Shown here piece after piece: positions 11,335 through 22,566 of a DNA stretch of 64,000 bases. The DNA is from Hysterium pulicare CBS 123377 (Eukaryota > Ascomycota > Dothideomycetes > Hysteriales > Hysteriaceae): the NCBI GenBank assembly GCA_000467715.1, contig AJFK01000206.1, positions 1-64,000 of the forward strand. The letters run 5' to 3'. The notes beneath the pieces are model-generated. The model was not told where the DNA came from. It saw only the letters and a list, made by a program, of their open reading frames with translations, and did not search any database. The stretch's first letter is position 1, and the number at the start of each line of letters is the position of its first letter. A program made the translations under genes and the position numbers.

Positions 11335-12072
11335 TGTGGCTTGTGGCGGTCCCAATGGGAAGGGTGATAGGGCTGGGTTCCAAGGGTGGAGGAAAAAGGG
11401 ATTGATTCAGGATGCAGAAGGAACAGGAACTCACCCGGGGGACGACAATTCTTAAGCTGGCGAGGCTGGGTAGCGAGGCACTGCCGGAGCTATCGCGGCG
11501 TTCTAGACTTCCTGCCACGACCTCGGGAGATGAATGGGACCCACGGCTTCGGAAGCGAGGCCCAGACGCGTGGATGTGGAGAGATGTGGGGTGCCACTTC
11601 CACGTTTTCCGGGGAACGCCCTCCAGCCAGGAGCCATGGTGCGACCGTACAATGACACGCGGGTGCTTTAGCACATGCTGCAGCCGGGATTGCCTGTGTC
11701 GTGCCAATAATAAATACTGAACCATACACTCGCCTCCCCCAATCTTCAGGAGCGCATGCGAACTTCTTCCACGTCCTACTGTCTGCTCTGGTGTATGCCC
11801 GAGCAAGCTTGATGTGGGGCTTCAGGCTGTGGAGCGTATACTTTGCACCATCGGGATCTACCCCGCCCCCAATAGACTAGAGCTCAACTATTTAGGAAGC
11901 CCATGGAGCTTGCGACTGCTGGAGGACCGTGGCGTCCTTAGAGGCCCGAATGCTTTAAAAGTACCTCCCGAAGGAGATACTTCTCCAGCGCACCGACCAA
12001 AATCTCCGCTGGTGGGGCATCCTCCAAAACCTGAACGTCTGTCGAGACCGCCCTCTCGTCAGCAACCAAAAC
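11335..12072. promoter_or_regulatory. Shared divergent promoter of MFS pump and P450
   Basis: A 738-bp gap lies between two opposite start codons. CGG triplets are frequent; one direct pair, CGG-N8-CGG, lies at 11485-11498. Such triplets are the usual half-sites of Zn2Cys6 regulators, and one is encoded at 14406. No footprint or motif can be proven from the sequence alone. Confidence 0.3.
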
Positions 12073-13733
12073 ATGCCTGTCATAGATATTCTCTCCGACA
12101 ATCGAGTGGTAATATTGGAGTTGGCTCTTCTGCTCGCCATCGCCTATCTTCTTTATACCATCGTTTACGGCTTGTTCTTCTCGCCGTTAAGCAAGCTACC
12201 TGGACCTTGGTTGACGAGGATAAGTAGCATCCCGGAAGCCAACGCGCTGAAAGAGCAGCGCAGGGCGGATTGGGTGAACAGCTTGTTTGAGCAAAATCCT
12301 GGGGCTGTGGCTGTTCGGACTGGGCCAAATTCGGTATCCTTCAATCATCCTGATGCAGTAAAAGCAATTTACGGTAGGCAATCCCTCAGAGTCTCAATCG
12401 TGGTCTATGATCTGACCACTTCCCTGTGCAGGGCATGGTAAATCCGCAGATGGTTTCGGGAAATCGAGCTGGTACGATGCGTTCTCCACAACGGGCGAAT
12501 CGCTCTTCTCCACCCGGTCGAAAAAGCGACATGCAATGAAGCGGAGAATGGTTGCCCACAGCTTCAGCGCGCAAACACTGCTGTCCTTCGAGCCATACGT
12601 CGATCTCACCATGGATAAATTCATGCGAAAGATGGACGATTTCGCTCGAACACAAGAGCCGTTTGACATCTATTTTTGGTTCGAATTGTTCACAATGGAC
12701 CTGATGGGTGAATTGGCGTTGGGCAACAACTTTGGCGTTCTCGAGGCAGGAAAACCTGCCAAATACTCGTCGCTTGTCGAGCAATCGCAGCGCTATGCGA
12801 ATATGACTGGAATGCTTCCATTTGGGAAAAGCAACGTGAAGGTACTCAGCTGGGTACCACTTCCATATATCCAGAAACTCTGGAAAGCGCGAGGTGAGTA
12901 TTTGGAATATGCCAGGCAGGCATTGGAGAAGCGGTTTCAGGAGGATCGAAGACAAGTTTTACCCAGTGGGAAGCCGAGACAAGATATCATGCAGCGGTTT
13001 ATCGAGGCGGTTGATCCAGAGACGGGTAGACAGATGGATTTTGATGAACTTCGAGCCGAAACATCATCGTTGATGTAGGTTTCCCTGCTTCCTAAGCCGA
13101 AACTAGCTGATCAGTACGCCCAGGGTTGCCGGAGCGAGCACAGGCAGTGTCACGATGAACTGGATGACCTACTACCTCTGCAAAAACCCGACAGTCAAAG
13201 CCCGCATCATGAAAGAACTTGAATCGATGTTTCCGGGGAATCTTGACGGGACAAAGCCCCTTCCATTCACCACGCTGAACAAATTGAGCCTTCTAGAGTA
13301 CGCGGAAATTGAGTGCCTACGCCTCCATCCGCCCATTGGATATGCCATGCCACGAGATACACCACGCCAGGGTGCTGTCATCTGCGAAACATTCATTCCT
13401 GGCGGCGTAGCAGTCGGTGTTCCAGCCGCAACAATTGGACGGAATGCGGCTGTGTATCCCAATCCAGACAAATGGGATCCAGATCGATGGTCGGGAGAGA
13501 CGGGAGACTTGGCGACTATGAAGACGAGTTTTCTGGGCTTTGGGTTCGGAAGCAGGCAGTGTATTGGACGAAATATTGCCACGCAATTCATCGTGAAGAT
13601 GATAGCTATGCTCCTGCTGCGATACGACATCGAGTTGGAGGATCCGAGTCTGGTATTGGGAACGAAGGAGTTCACCATTCAGAAGCCTGATCGGAAGTAC
13701 AACGTTATTATCAAGCCACGAAGGACGCAGTAG
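12073..13733 (+). CDS. Cytochrome P450 monooxygenase
   Basis: Three exons (12073-12373, 12432-13074, 13124-13733) give 517 residues, a standard microsomal P450. An N-terminal membrane anchor (residues about 12-36) is followed by the proline hinge KLPGPW. The K-helix ECLR (ExxR) lies near residue 400, the WDPDRW segment follows, and the heme loop FGFGSRQCIGR carries the thiolate Cys. The I-helix reads VAGASTGSVTM: the conserved acidic residue before Thr is Ser here. The subfamily resembles fungal P450s of secondary metabolism or xenobiotic breakdown, but I cannot name a CYP number. Head-to-head with an efflux pump and 670 bp before a co-oriented Zn2Cys6 regulator, it looks like part of a small regulated unit (inference). 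Confidence 0.92.
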
Positions 13734-14405
13734 ATACTTGATAGTCCAGGGTCTCTTGAAATAAGACTGAAATAGAATGGATAACTCAGGCGATTTGCTC
13801 TACATCTGTAATACAGATTGCAATTGAACAGGCGAATTAAGATCTTTGGAAAAGAGAAGCATAGTTTTGGCGCGAGCATCCCGAAAAAACTATATCGCCT
13901 TTCGAAATGCATGGTCTCGATGAATTTTCCTCCTCCGAACTAGGGAAATGCACAAAGATAATCGAATATCTCAGAGGTGCGGCTGAGCGGCGCCTCGGGT
14001 TCGGGTTTTGTGCTTGGCCACCCCAAATGACATCACCGAATAGATGAAAAGGCGTCTTCGCAAAGACTGCCGTGCCGCAAATCCTGTGGGATTATCGAGA
14101 TAGATGCAACGCGAAGATGGAAGTAGTTCACCGGAAGATGGTTGCTAAGTAATAGAGTCAATATGTAAGCAAAACTTCGGTGCGGAATCGTAGCCGAGCC
14201 AGCCACACTTACCTAAACTTCCTAAGTACTTAATAATCCAAGGCACCTCACGTGTTGGTGGCGCAGATCAGCCCCCAAATATACTAGGGATTTTGATATC
14301 AGGTTCAAATGTGAACAGGACAGAATCTTTCGGCTTCTGATAAATCTGAAGATAAATTGGTCGGGACGTACTTTGTGGGTTGTCTCTTGAAGGGATTTGG
14401 CAGCC
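13734..14405. other. Intergenic, P450 to regulator
   Basis: About 670 bases: 3' end of the P450 gene and promoter of the Zn2Cys6 gene. No repeat recognised. Confidence 0.5.
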
Positions 14406-16236
14406 ATGGATAATGCAGTGAACAGCCAAAACATGGATGAGCCGAACCCGAACCCGAGTGAAGACACCTGCGTGGGATTTCAGGAGGCCTCGCGTCCAGT
14501 CGCCCCAAGAGCCCACAAGAAGTCAAAGAGAGGATGTCAAGTTTGCAAAGAGCGCAAGATCAAGGTTAGGAACTTGGGGATTTCTCTCCCAGCCCTTTCC
14601 CACTCCCTCGGGAGGTCGCCGACTTGATGAAAATCTGCTAACTCTGTCATTCGATACAGTGTGATGAGACGCATCCTGTGTGCCATAATTGCCTTATATA
14701 CTTCCAGGGCCGACAAGAACGCTGCGATTATGGAGGACAGCCCATTCAAAGCAAGCCTCGCGCACCTCGCCGTCGCTCGAACGCCATGGTTGAAGATAAC
14801 CCACACCGGGAGAGAGACGAAGAGAGTGTCGAGAGAAGAATAGAAACATCGATGATTATGCCTCCCAGACTACCGACACCGATACGAGCGCAGATGATGG
14901 ATCCTTTTCGAACTCATCCACCGACCCCTGAACATGACGCAGACTCCTTGATGAAGCATTGTAAGTCTCTTGAATCAATTTTCCATAGTCCTTTGAGCTC
15001 GCTGACCAGACTTTGCGCGATCAAGACTTTTCGACCTGTGTCTTCAACATGTTTCCATTTTATCCTACGCCCGGCAAAAACCCCCAGACCGAGTACTATG
15101 CACCTCTCATCTACACCGATCCCGTGCTTTTTCACGTCACTCTCCAGCTCAGTGCCATTCACTTGGAGAAAATGCAAGCGAAGCCCGATACTCAACGATC
15201 TCGACGCCTCATGGGAGAGTGTCTGCGGCTACTAAGAGAAAGAGTCCAAGAAGCCTCAAGTCTGGGTGTATCCGATGAAACAATCAGTGCGGTCGCAGGT
15301 CTAGCAGCTATTGAGGTGAGCAGCCGCCCTAGATATGAATGAGTTGCAGTTCTGACCACGCAAAAGCATGAGAAAGGAAATATGAGGATGGTACAGATGC
15401 ATGTTCAGGGACTGCAACGGATGCTCAATCTGAGAGGGGGGTTGAACGGGATCCGCAGGACAAATGCTATGGTGGCAAATATTGTATTCTGGTAAGCACC
15501 CACCGAACGTGAACATAGCTACAAACGTGCTAACTGACATGGTTGAAGCATGTTTATAGCAGCTGTAGATGAGCCGTTTCCTCACATCGACCTTGTCGAG
15601 GGTACCGAAAAGCCCGACTGGTACTGGGCAGCTGAACCACTGCTTCGAGACCCATACTACATCGACTTTACGTCATATGGCGTAGAAGAAGAGTACGCTG
15701 CTATATTATTTGACATACGACTATTGGCTTCACAATACCAGACTGCAGCGGATTGTCGAGACGCGGAGCAGTACTTGTCGGTACTTACCTTTCTATGCGC
15801 GACTTTACAAAGAATGTTGAGTCTCCCACCAGCTTTCGATCCACGAACTCCGGAGTATTTCATTGCAGAAGCTTGCCGTTCTGCTTTGGCTGTGCACGTA
15901 TTTTCGCAGTGGTGTGGTCATCAACCGGATCCGTCGTTGATGGTGAGCAACGCACGTCATAATCTCAAGGGCGCTCTTCGTCCATTGATGGTTCCGGGCG
16001 CTGGGAATCCTTTGCTCCTATGGCTGCTTTCTGTTGGTGCAGTTGGAGCACTCGGGACACCGGAGAGGACTTGGTTCGTCGGCCATCTGGCAGCGGTTGT
16101 GGAGGAGATGAATATAGGAACTTGGGAGGGAATGCGCGACATTTTGAAACGAGTAGTATGGCATGAGCTTCAAGATGAACCAACTCACCAACAGCTTTGG
16201 CGGGAGATATTTGTTCGAATAGATACCTTAGAGTAG
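14406..16236 (+). CDS. Zn2Cys6 (Gal4-type) transcription factor
   Basis: Five exons (14406-14564, 14660-14960, 15026-15315, 15367-15491, 15549-16236) give 520 residues. The binuclear cluster CQVCKERKIK / CDETHPVCHNC...C spans the first intron, at about residues 43-77. A basic, Arg-rich linker follows, then a long fungal-specific regulatory half containing VLFHVTLQLSAIHLEKM and many helices. The start is the ATG at 14406. Intron 2 (14961-15025) ends at the second AG after a GCTGACC branch site; the first AG would break the frame. It is probably nuclear and binds CGG half-sites. Position next to the P450 and pump suggests a local regulator, but this is not shown by the sequence. Confidence 0.88.
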
Positions 16237-17000
16237 GCGTACGTCGAGGTTTATAACTTTCATATGGTATGCGCAACCGGGAATAGGTCAGCTGATAAAT
16301 CCATGCTTACGTGGAACGGAAGTAAACCGCATGGAATACCGGTGTGCTCATGATTATAGAGAGCTTGCAGCATCATACTGCAACATCGCACTTGACTTCG
16401 TTCGTTTAGAAATCAAGGAAACCACATGAATGAGTGGTGACCACACAATCTAGTAGCAGGTACCTAAGTGAACTGCACCAAGTTCGGGATTTCGTGAAAG
16501 CAAAGTCTACCCTCCTGGCATGCGGCAATCCAAATGTGGGAGACAGGATCAAGAGACGGTCCTATCATCTGTGTGGGGGAAGTTCCGAGAAACAATGTAC
16601 CAGTGTCGTATTAATCTGCAAATGTGGACTCGGTGAGTTCGATCGTCGACTCGGGTTCGGTGTTGGTATTATGACGAGAAAGATCAGCCGCTGACAAACC
16701 ACGTCAAATGCAAGGCTCCTGTAAGCAGAAGTAGGAATCCACTACGTGTAAAGTATGATCTCCACCGATTCTTGGACGTTTTGTAGGTCTAATTTGAACC
16801 TCCTCTTGGCTTCGATAACCTCGCTATTGAATCCATGTTCGTAATATTTACTCGGACACGCCAGGATCATCATGGAACGCTACCTAGACTTCACCGTCAG
16901 CGCATGACTGTCCGGGTATTTGTAATGGCAATTGTTAAAAGTGTAATGAGATCCACTGCATTTCCGTAGGGTGCATTCCAACGGAACTCACATCATCAGA
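16237..17000. other. Intergenic, nothing recognised
   Basis: About 760 bases between two plus-strand genes. No motif, RNA gene or repeat that I can support. Confidence 0.5.
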
Positions 17001-18064
17001 ATGGCCAAACTTTCCATGATATCTCACATGAGAACGTTCTTTTTCTTTCTCCAAGTCGCGCTCGGCGCGCTCTCCAATTTCGACAACTGGCACCACCAAC
17101 GCATCCAAAGGGAGGATGTGTCGATCCACTTCCGCTACTACGGTACGGGACCTCCCATCCTCCTCGTACATGGGTTTCCGCAACACTCTTTAACATGGCA
17201 CACCATCGGTCCCATCTTGGCCCAGAATTACACTGTCATTGCACCAGACAATCGAGGATGCGGCGATTCTTCCCTCTCAAAGTCCGGTAACTATACCGCC
17301 TATGCTGGAGGTCAAGATCTGAAAGCGATTCTCGACTTTCTATCCATCAATCAAACCTACGTCTTCGCGCATGATAAAGGTGTCGGATTAGCCACTTCAT
17401 TGGCGATCGAGAATCCCTCCGTCGTGAAACGTATCATTCTTGCCGAATATCCACTCCCAGGTTACGGATACAGCACTAATGTCACCAGCCCGGATCTCTA
17501 TCTGAATTGGCAACTCGCATTTTTCGCCGTCCCGGATGCGTCAGAATTTTTCATTTCCGGCCGTGAAAAGCAGATGCTGAGTTGGTATTTCTTCCATTCT
17601 AGCTACTCCGGCACCACGGCAGTTTCGGAGGAGCATTTGAATAGGTATACGACGCAGATTGCAAAGCCGGGATTCTTGAGGAGTGGAATGATGTATTTTG
17701 CTGCCGCTTGGACTGATGAGGCGTATTTCAAGGCAGCATTTGGTGGAGGAAAGAGATTACAGTCGCCGTTGCTGGCACTTGGGGGAGAAGCGAGCTTCTC
17801 GCCGGTGGCTGCTTTGAACCAGTCGTGGTCTGGTGTGGCTGCAAATTTTGTAGCTGAATCGATCCCGAAGGCTGGGCACTGGATCGGTACGTCTAAAGAG
17901 ATATTCTCTTGAGGTAGAGAGCTTACGGTTTCGTAGGTGATGAGAATCCGGTTTGGACCGGGAACCGAGCCTTGAGATATTTTGGAGAAGATTCTGGGAT
18001 ATCGCGTGTGGACTTATCATACCTGACTGACAAAGTCACACTGGTTTCCGGAGCATTGGGTTAG
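17001..18064 (+). CDS. Epoxide-hydrolase-like alpha/beta hydrolase, probably secreted
   Basis: Two exons (17001-17886, 17937-18064) give 337 residues. The frame is open further upstream, but the first ATG with good context is at 17001. The N-terminus (MRTFFFFLQVALGALS) can act as a signal peptide. Motifs of the epoxide hydrolase / haloalkane dehalogenase branch are visible: HGFPQ (HGxP) near residue 62, and AHDKG with an Asp nucleophile rather than Ser. The catalytic His is in KAGHWIGDENP, at the exon junction. Members open epoxides or remove halogens using the Asp; some fungal ones process secondary metabolites. Sequons (NYT, NQT, NVT, NQS) fit a secretory route. An Asp nucleophile argues against a plain esterase. 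Confidence 0.85.
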
Positions 18065-18283
18065 CGATGAGGTTTGATAGCAGTGGGGAGAGTGGCAAAA
18101 ATGGATCATGAAGGGGTAGACAAGGTCAACTCTGCGATCCGAAGCTTCTTCACCAAGGGATTGAGCTGCCTGGAGAAAGGGATGAACTCAAGGGCGAAGA
18201 CTGAACTCGACGTGTAATAATTCCATTCATGCTTCGTGGTCCTTCTCTAATACTGTATCTGTTGCTCGAGATAACTCGCGGTT

Positions 18284-18295
18284 GTTAGCGCTAAC
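18284..18295. repeat. Perfect 12-nt palindrome GTTAGCGCTAAC
   Basis: Fully self-complementary sequence 14 bases before a tandem repeat. It could be a protein-binding site or part of a decayed mobile element. Confidence 0.6.
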
Positions 18296-18308
18296 GGGAT
18301 GATAGCCT

Positions 18309-18347
18309 ATTAGGTTATCTTACCATTAGGTTATCTTACCATTAGGT
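18309..18347. repeat. Tandem repeat, 16-nt unit, about 2.4 copies
   Basis: The unit ATTAGGTTATCTTACC occurs perfectly at 18309-18324 and 18325-18340 and then partially (ATTAGGT). It lies in non-coding DNA. Confidence 0.9.
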
Positions 18348-18734
18348 AAGTTCCCTTCGCTACATTTTCCATTGGCCAGGTTCAAGTTTTCTTCCTCCAC
18401 GGCGGGTGTTAGTATTCGTCGTACTGTGGAATCCCTTGGCTGTACAGGTCCAGAAGATACCTATCCTATATAATACCTTCTGAATAACCCCAAGGTGGCA
18501 ACTGGCTTTTACGCCTTATACACAGTCTAAATCAGCTCTATAGGCAGGTAGTAAAGCAGGTGGTGGGTGCAGACCATCCGAGAACGACGAATTATGACGC
18601 CCCTTGCGCTCTACTATTCCCAAGTCTACTCCAGCGCCCGTCCCCGTATTAGGCACTTAAGCATTCCACCAATGCATTGTGACAATACCGCCATTATACC
18701 AATGAGAACTAACGCGAAATCCAAGAAAAACACC

Positions 18735-18828
18735 GTTACATCATTCAATGAAATTAACCATAGGTACATGAGAGCTTTAAATGTAATCACCGCTTACGCG
18801 TGGTTGAGCTTTATCAAACTCTTCTTCA
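18735..18828 (+). repeat. Dispersed repeat, copy A
   Basis: This segment begins GTTACATCATTCAATGAAAT and contains ATCACCGCTTACGCGTGGTT. It matches the segment at 58322-58415 in the same orientation at nearly 90 percent by eye, with one gap of about 4 bases. Both copies are intergenic. The family is unknown; a fragment of a transposon is the likeliest reading. Confidence 0.75.
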
Positions 18829-18909
18829 AGAGCTGTCACTCAATGCGACCAGCGACTAGGTACGTGATGCTTCTATCAGGCACTCAATGATGGATTTGGT
18901 CTCCGAGTA

Positions 18910-20503
18910 CTATAAACGACTCATCCTAGAAGACTTCTCAGGCTTCCAGATGTGATTGAGAAGACGCCTTGCATTCACCATTTCTGGGCGAACTTGATCA
19001 AGCGATGTGATACCGAGCAGCCTCATGGCAGTAGCGAGCTCCTCCGAAAGTACTGTAAGAATGTTAGCTCTAAATCTCATCGGTTCGATAGCTTTGATCC
19101 TACTATCACTGCACCTTTCCACACCTTGAGCACCGTAAGCTGCCAATGCGTATAAGAACGGCCGTCCCACGCCCACCGCGGTCGCACCCAGGCACAGTGC
19201 TTTGAGCACATCAGCCCCATCACGAAGACCGCCGTCAAGAAATATTTCCACCCTCCCAAGAACCTCGGGGGCATATGATCGGATCTCCAGTAGAGTCATG
19301 AGCGCGCTCGGAGCAGAGTGCAGCTGTCTACCGCCATGATTGCTAAGTAGGATGCCTTGAATCCCATGCTCCATCGCCAGCTTTGCATCCTCAGCACACT
19401 GGATTCCTTTGAGCACAATAGGACCATCCCACTCTGCTCGGATCCACCTTAGATCCTCCCAGGTAATTTGCGCACTCAATTGCCCTGCCGCGACCCTTCC
19501 GCCAAAAGCCGGCGCGAAAGTATTCTCTTCTCCTGCTTCCCATTCGGAGGTTTGTGGAACCTCCTCTTCTTCTAATCCTACAGCTAGGGCTTCCTGCGCT
19601 TGGAGTCGTCTATCTGCCGTTCTCTTCCCAAGTACAGGAGTATCGACGGTAATCCAGAGACCCTTGTATCCAGCGCCCTTTACTTTATGGATAAGCGCGA
19701 TGGCTTTGTCTCGGTCGGTAGGGATATACAATTGGAAAAATAATTTCGAAGTCCTAGCGTTGTTGAGTCTATTCTGTTCATCTACACAACTTTGCATGAT
19801 ATGATCCAAGGTCTTGCTTGAAGCAGTGCTGATGACACCGTGTATACCTTTTCGAACAAGGCCCCTAACAATTTCCGGCTCGGCGGCTGGATGTATGGTT
19901 CCTAGGGTACCCATCGGGCACACAAAGAATGGAGATTGCGATACTTCACCCAAAATTGAAGTTCGCATATCGACGTTCTCCACGTTACGCCAAATGCGAG
20001 GCCGAAAATTGATATGAGACCAATCATCGAGATTTTCCTTTAGGGATAGGCCTGAATTCGCAGAGCTAGATGCATAAATCCATGATTTGTGGGAAAGAAC
20101 GGCTTTTGCAGGCGCTTCAAAGTCTGTAACGGACACGCAAAGAGAGATGTGCGGGATTTCTTCGTCAGCTGACGGTGGAGGTTTCGGTGTAGATGACTTC
20201 ACTTGATTCAAGGAATCCATGGTCTTCGGGTCAATTGAGCCAACCAAGCTCCCCTTCGGTAAATCTTCAACGTACTCTGGAGGATGGTATCTGTTGAACT
20301 CGGCGGTTGCATCCTGTGCATCAATTCAGCCGTGGATTACGGTAGTCGTAGGGAGAACATACTCCGCCTCCTTGCTTCAACAAGATAGCCGCGCCGCCAG
20401 GATGCTGATTCAGAAAAGAGGTAACGTCATAAACACTAGAGTCTATTACTATCCAGCATGAGTTTTTCGAGCTGTGGTTTGCAACTTCAGCGCCGGTCAA
20501 CAT
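18910..20503 (-). CDS. Cytochrome b2-like FMN-dependent 2-hydroxyacid dehydrogenase
   Basis: Three exons (20503-20363, 20313-19104, 19052-18910) give 497 residues. Residues 1 to about 80 form a cytochrome b5 domain with heme ligands in HPGG and FNRYHPPEYVED. The rest is the FMN barrel of L-lactate dehydrogenase / glycolate oxidase type: FFQLYIPTDRD, LWITVDTPVLGKR, VLKGIQC, and the catalytic SNHGGRQL (His and Arg). Such enzymes oxidise L-lactate or other 2-hydroxyacids and pass electrons to cytochrome c. There is no presequence before the b5 domain: the protein starts MLTGAEVANHS. It may therefore not be mitochondrial. The last intron (19053-19103, 51 nt) has no stop in frame, but its removal restores GVERCSDILSEELATAMRLLG, so I splice it. 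Confidence 0.88.
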
Positions 20504-21449
20504 GACTTTGAAGTCTTCTGCGCTTCGTTCCCGCAAGCTCGATGAGAAGTCCAGAACTCCGATAAAGTTGCAAGTATCAGGGAGGTGTAATCCTCGCGTG
20601 ATTGCAAGCACGGTTAGCCAAGAGAGATGCTGTGAATGTGCGTGGAGTTATGGGGAATGGCGATGATGGACCTCGGGCAATCGAATTGCGAGAGCTATGC
20701 CAAATATAGTAAGGATCTTCTCTCACAGTCGAAACATCATGTAACCACCAGAATATCACTATGCCATAGCAATCAGATGAAGCTAAAACTTATTTGGCCG
20801 ATGTCGAAGAGATATTGTAATATGTTCTGACCGTGGTATCTTGAATATCTATTCTCGCTGCTTACTTCGACCGCGGAAATTCCCTCCTGCCCACATTCCC
20901 AAATCTGAGAGAGCTTCGCGACTACAGCCCACGAACCTTTCCTTCTATATACTCCATTGCTTTACATTAGGCAGATACCTTTAGATATTGTTACAATTAG
21001 AGCAGCCTTTGTATCTCAAATCTGGATGGGGTAGGGTGTATTTGCTGGGGAGGGGCCGTTAGTATTTTAAATTTTACTATCATTCAGTCCTCTTGCTTTA
21101 CTCGTAAAAACTCTTTTGAGACATGCGCTGAGAGAATAATAGCAATGACTTAAGAACTTCACCTAGAGCTAATCTGCAATGGGAAACATCACCCCAAAAC
21201 GCGGACTATAAATACCCTCCGTCAAACCATGTCACGAACTGGCACCATGCGTATGTCCCTACCTAGGTAATTGAAGAGAGCATCCCTCGATAAATTTAAT
21301 TCCCCACCTTTCAAGAAAACCAACCAGCTTGTTCATTGCTTCAGCCAGCTAGACTACGCTACTAAAGTCAATAGAGGGCAGAGACTGACGGAGCCTGATG
21401 CGACAATTAGGCAAACGCGTGCAGATGAGCGATACTGAGAAATGGAGCA
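20504..21449. other. Intergenic, nothing firm
   Basis: About 950 bases between tandem minus-strand genes. A plus-strand TATAAATA occurs near 21207 with an ATG 20 bases later, but only a very short peptide could follow. Confidence 0.45.
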
Positions 21450-22566
21450 CTAAAGGGGTTCGACAAATGGCACAGGACCGGCAGGAACAATACCGTTGCC
21501 CGCCACGACCGAGGCATATCCACCTTTGATCTAGAAGACAATTAGAAGGATGCGATTTACGCGAACACGGAGGGACTTGCAGCATCAAAATTGGTAGAGT
21601 TCTTGAAAGCGCCTCCAGATGTTCTCTCTGACTCATCCCAGTACAATCGCCGCAGCCAACCATGCAGGCGTGGGTAATCCTTACGAATCATCTTGATGTT
21701 ACATTTAAAGGATGTGTAGTACGCGACATCGAACCGAATCATCGTGGTGTACAGACGGATGTCTGCCTCGGTGATATGCTCACCAAACAGGTACGGCTGA
21801 TGTCCAGGTTTGCCAAGGTGAGTCTCCAATCTGTCAAGAGACTCAAAGAGCTTTGTCACATGCCCATCATATGCCTCCTGAGATGTGGCGAAACCAGTTT
21901 TGTAAACACCGTTATTGACAGTATCGTAGACCCACGCGTTCAGCTCATCAATCTCATCTACGAGGTGAGCAGGTAGCAATGCTGCATCTCCTTTGGTCTT
22001 TTCGCGCTTCTCTAGTGGTAGAAAGTCGTCGAAGGCTTCGAAGAAGATGCGGATAATCTCGCTGCTTTCGTTATTCACAATAGTCTCTACGATACGTCAG
22101 TCTTGCCGATGGAACGGCTGAGCTTCGCGCATACCACTCTTCGCGTCCCATAACAAAGGTACAGTTATGCGCCCATTGTACTCAGGGTCCACTTTCAAGT
22201 ACAGCTCTCGCATGTACTTGAAACCGTACAGAGGGTCTTTATCCGGGCCCCGTTTCCCAGAGAAATACCACCCTTTGGTGGGATCTCGTGAGTCCACTTC
22301 CACTAGTTGTATGACATCCTCCAGTCCCTTCAAAGCACGCACGATGACTGTTCTATGTGCCCATGGGCAGCCGTAATTGATATAGAGGGCGTACCGGCCC
22401 TTCTCCGCGGGGAATTGTTCGGAGGGAATGAAGTTGCGAAACTTAGAGGCGGGGCGTTTCCATTGTCCATCTTTGTCGGTTACAAGTGAAGCCTAATTCA
22501 TGCATCGATCAGTCAGCGAGGTGCAGATAGTAGGTTGGGCGGAAAGCGTACATCGACGGACGCCAT
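21450..22566 (-). CDS. Glutathionyl-hydroquinone reductase (omega-type GST, ECM4/Gto-like)
   Basis: Four exons (22566-22552, 22492-22135, 22086-21581, 21530-21450) give 319 residues. The thioredoxin-like half holds the catalytic cysteine in INYGCPWAHRT (near residue 43) followed by VEVDSRDPTKGWYFSG. The helical half has LFGEHITEADIRLYTT and ends with KGGYASVVAGNGIVPAGPVP, all hallmarks of the ECM4/YqjG family. These enzymes remove glutathione from glutathionyl-hydroquinones, linking them to aromatic and quinone breakdown; they are cytosolic. Exon 1 codes only five residues. The last intron (21531-21580) starts with GCAAGT, a GC-AG intron; no GT donor gives the conserved TNFDAIKGGYASV. With an oxidase-rich neighbourhood, a quinone detoxification role is plausible but inferred. 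Confidence 0.92.

Larger units (their letters stand above)
18065..18909. other. Repeat-bearing intergenic stretch
   Basis: About 840 bases between convergent genes. It holds a perfect 12-nt palindrome, a short tandem repeat and one copy of a dispersed repeat, each listed separately. A run of short frames here is not convincing as a gene. Confidence 0.5.

Noticed and set aside
18567-18890. Open frame of 107 codons overlapping the dispersed repeat
   Set aside because: The same repeat at 58322 has stops in this frame, so coding is unlikely.
21199-21260. Plus-strand TATAAATA followed by an ATG and a GTATGT donor
   Set aside because: Any spliced product would be under 20 residues; it may be a chance promoter-like string.
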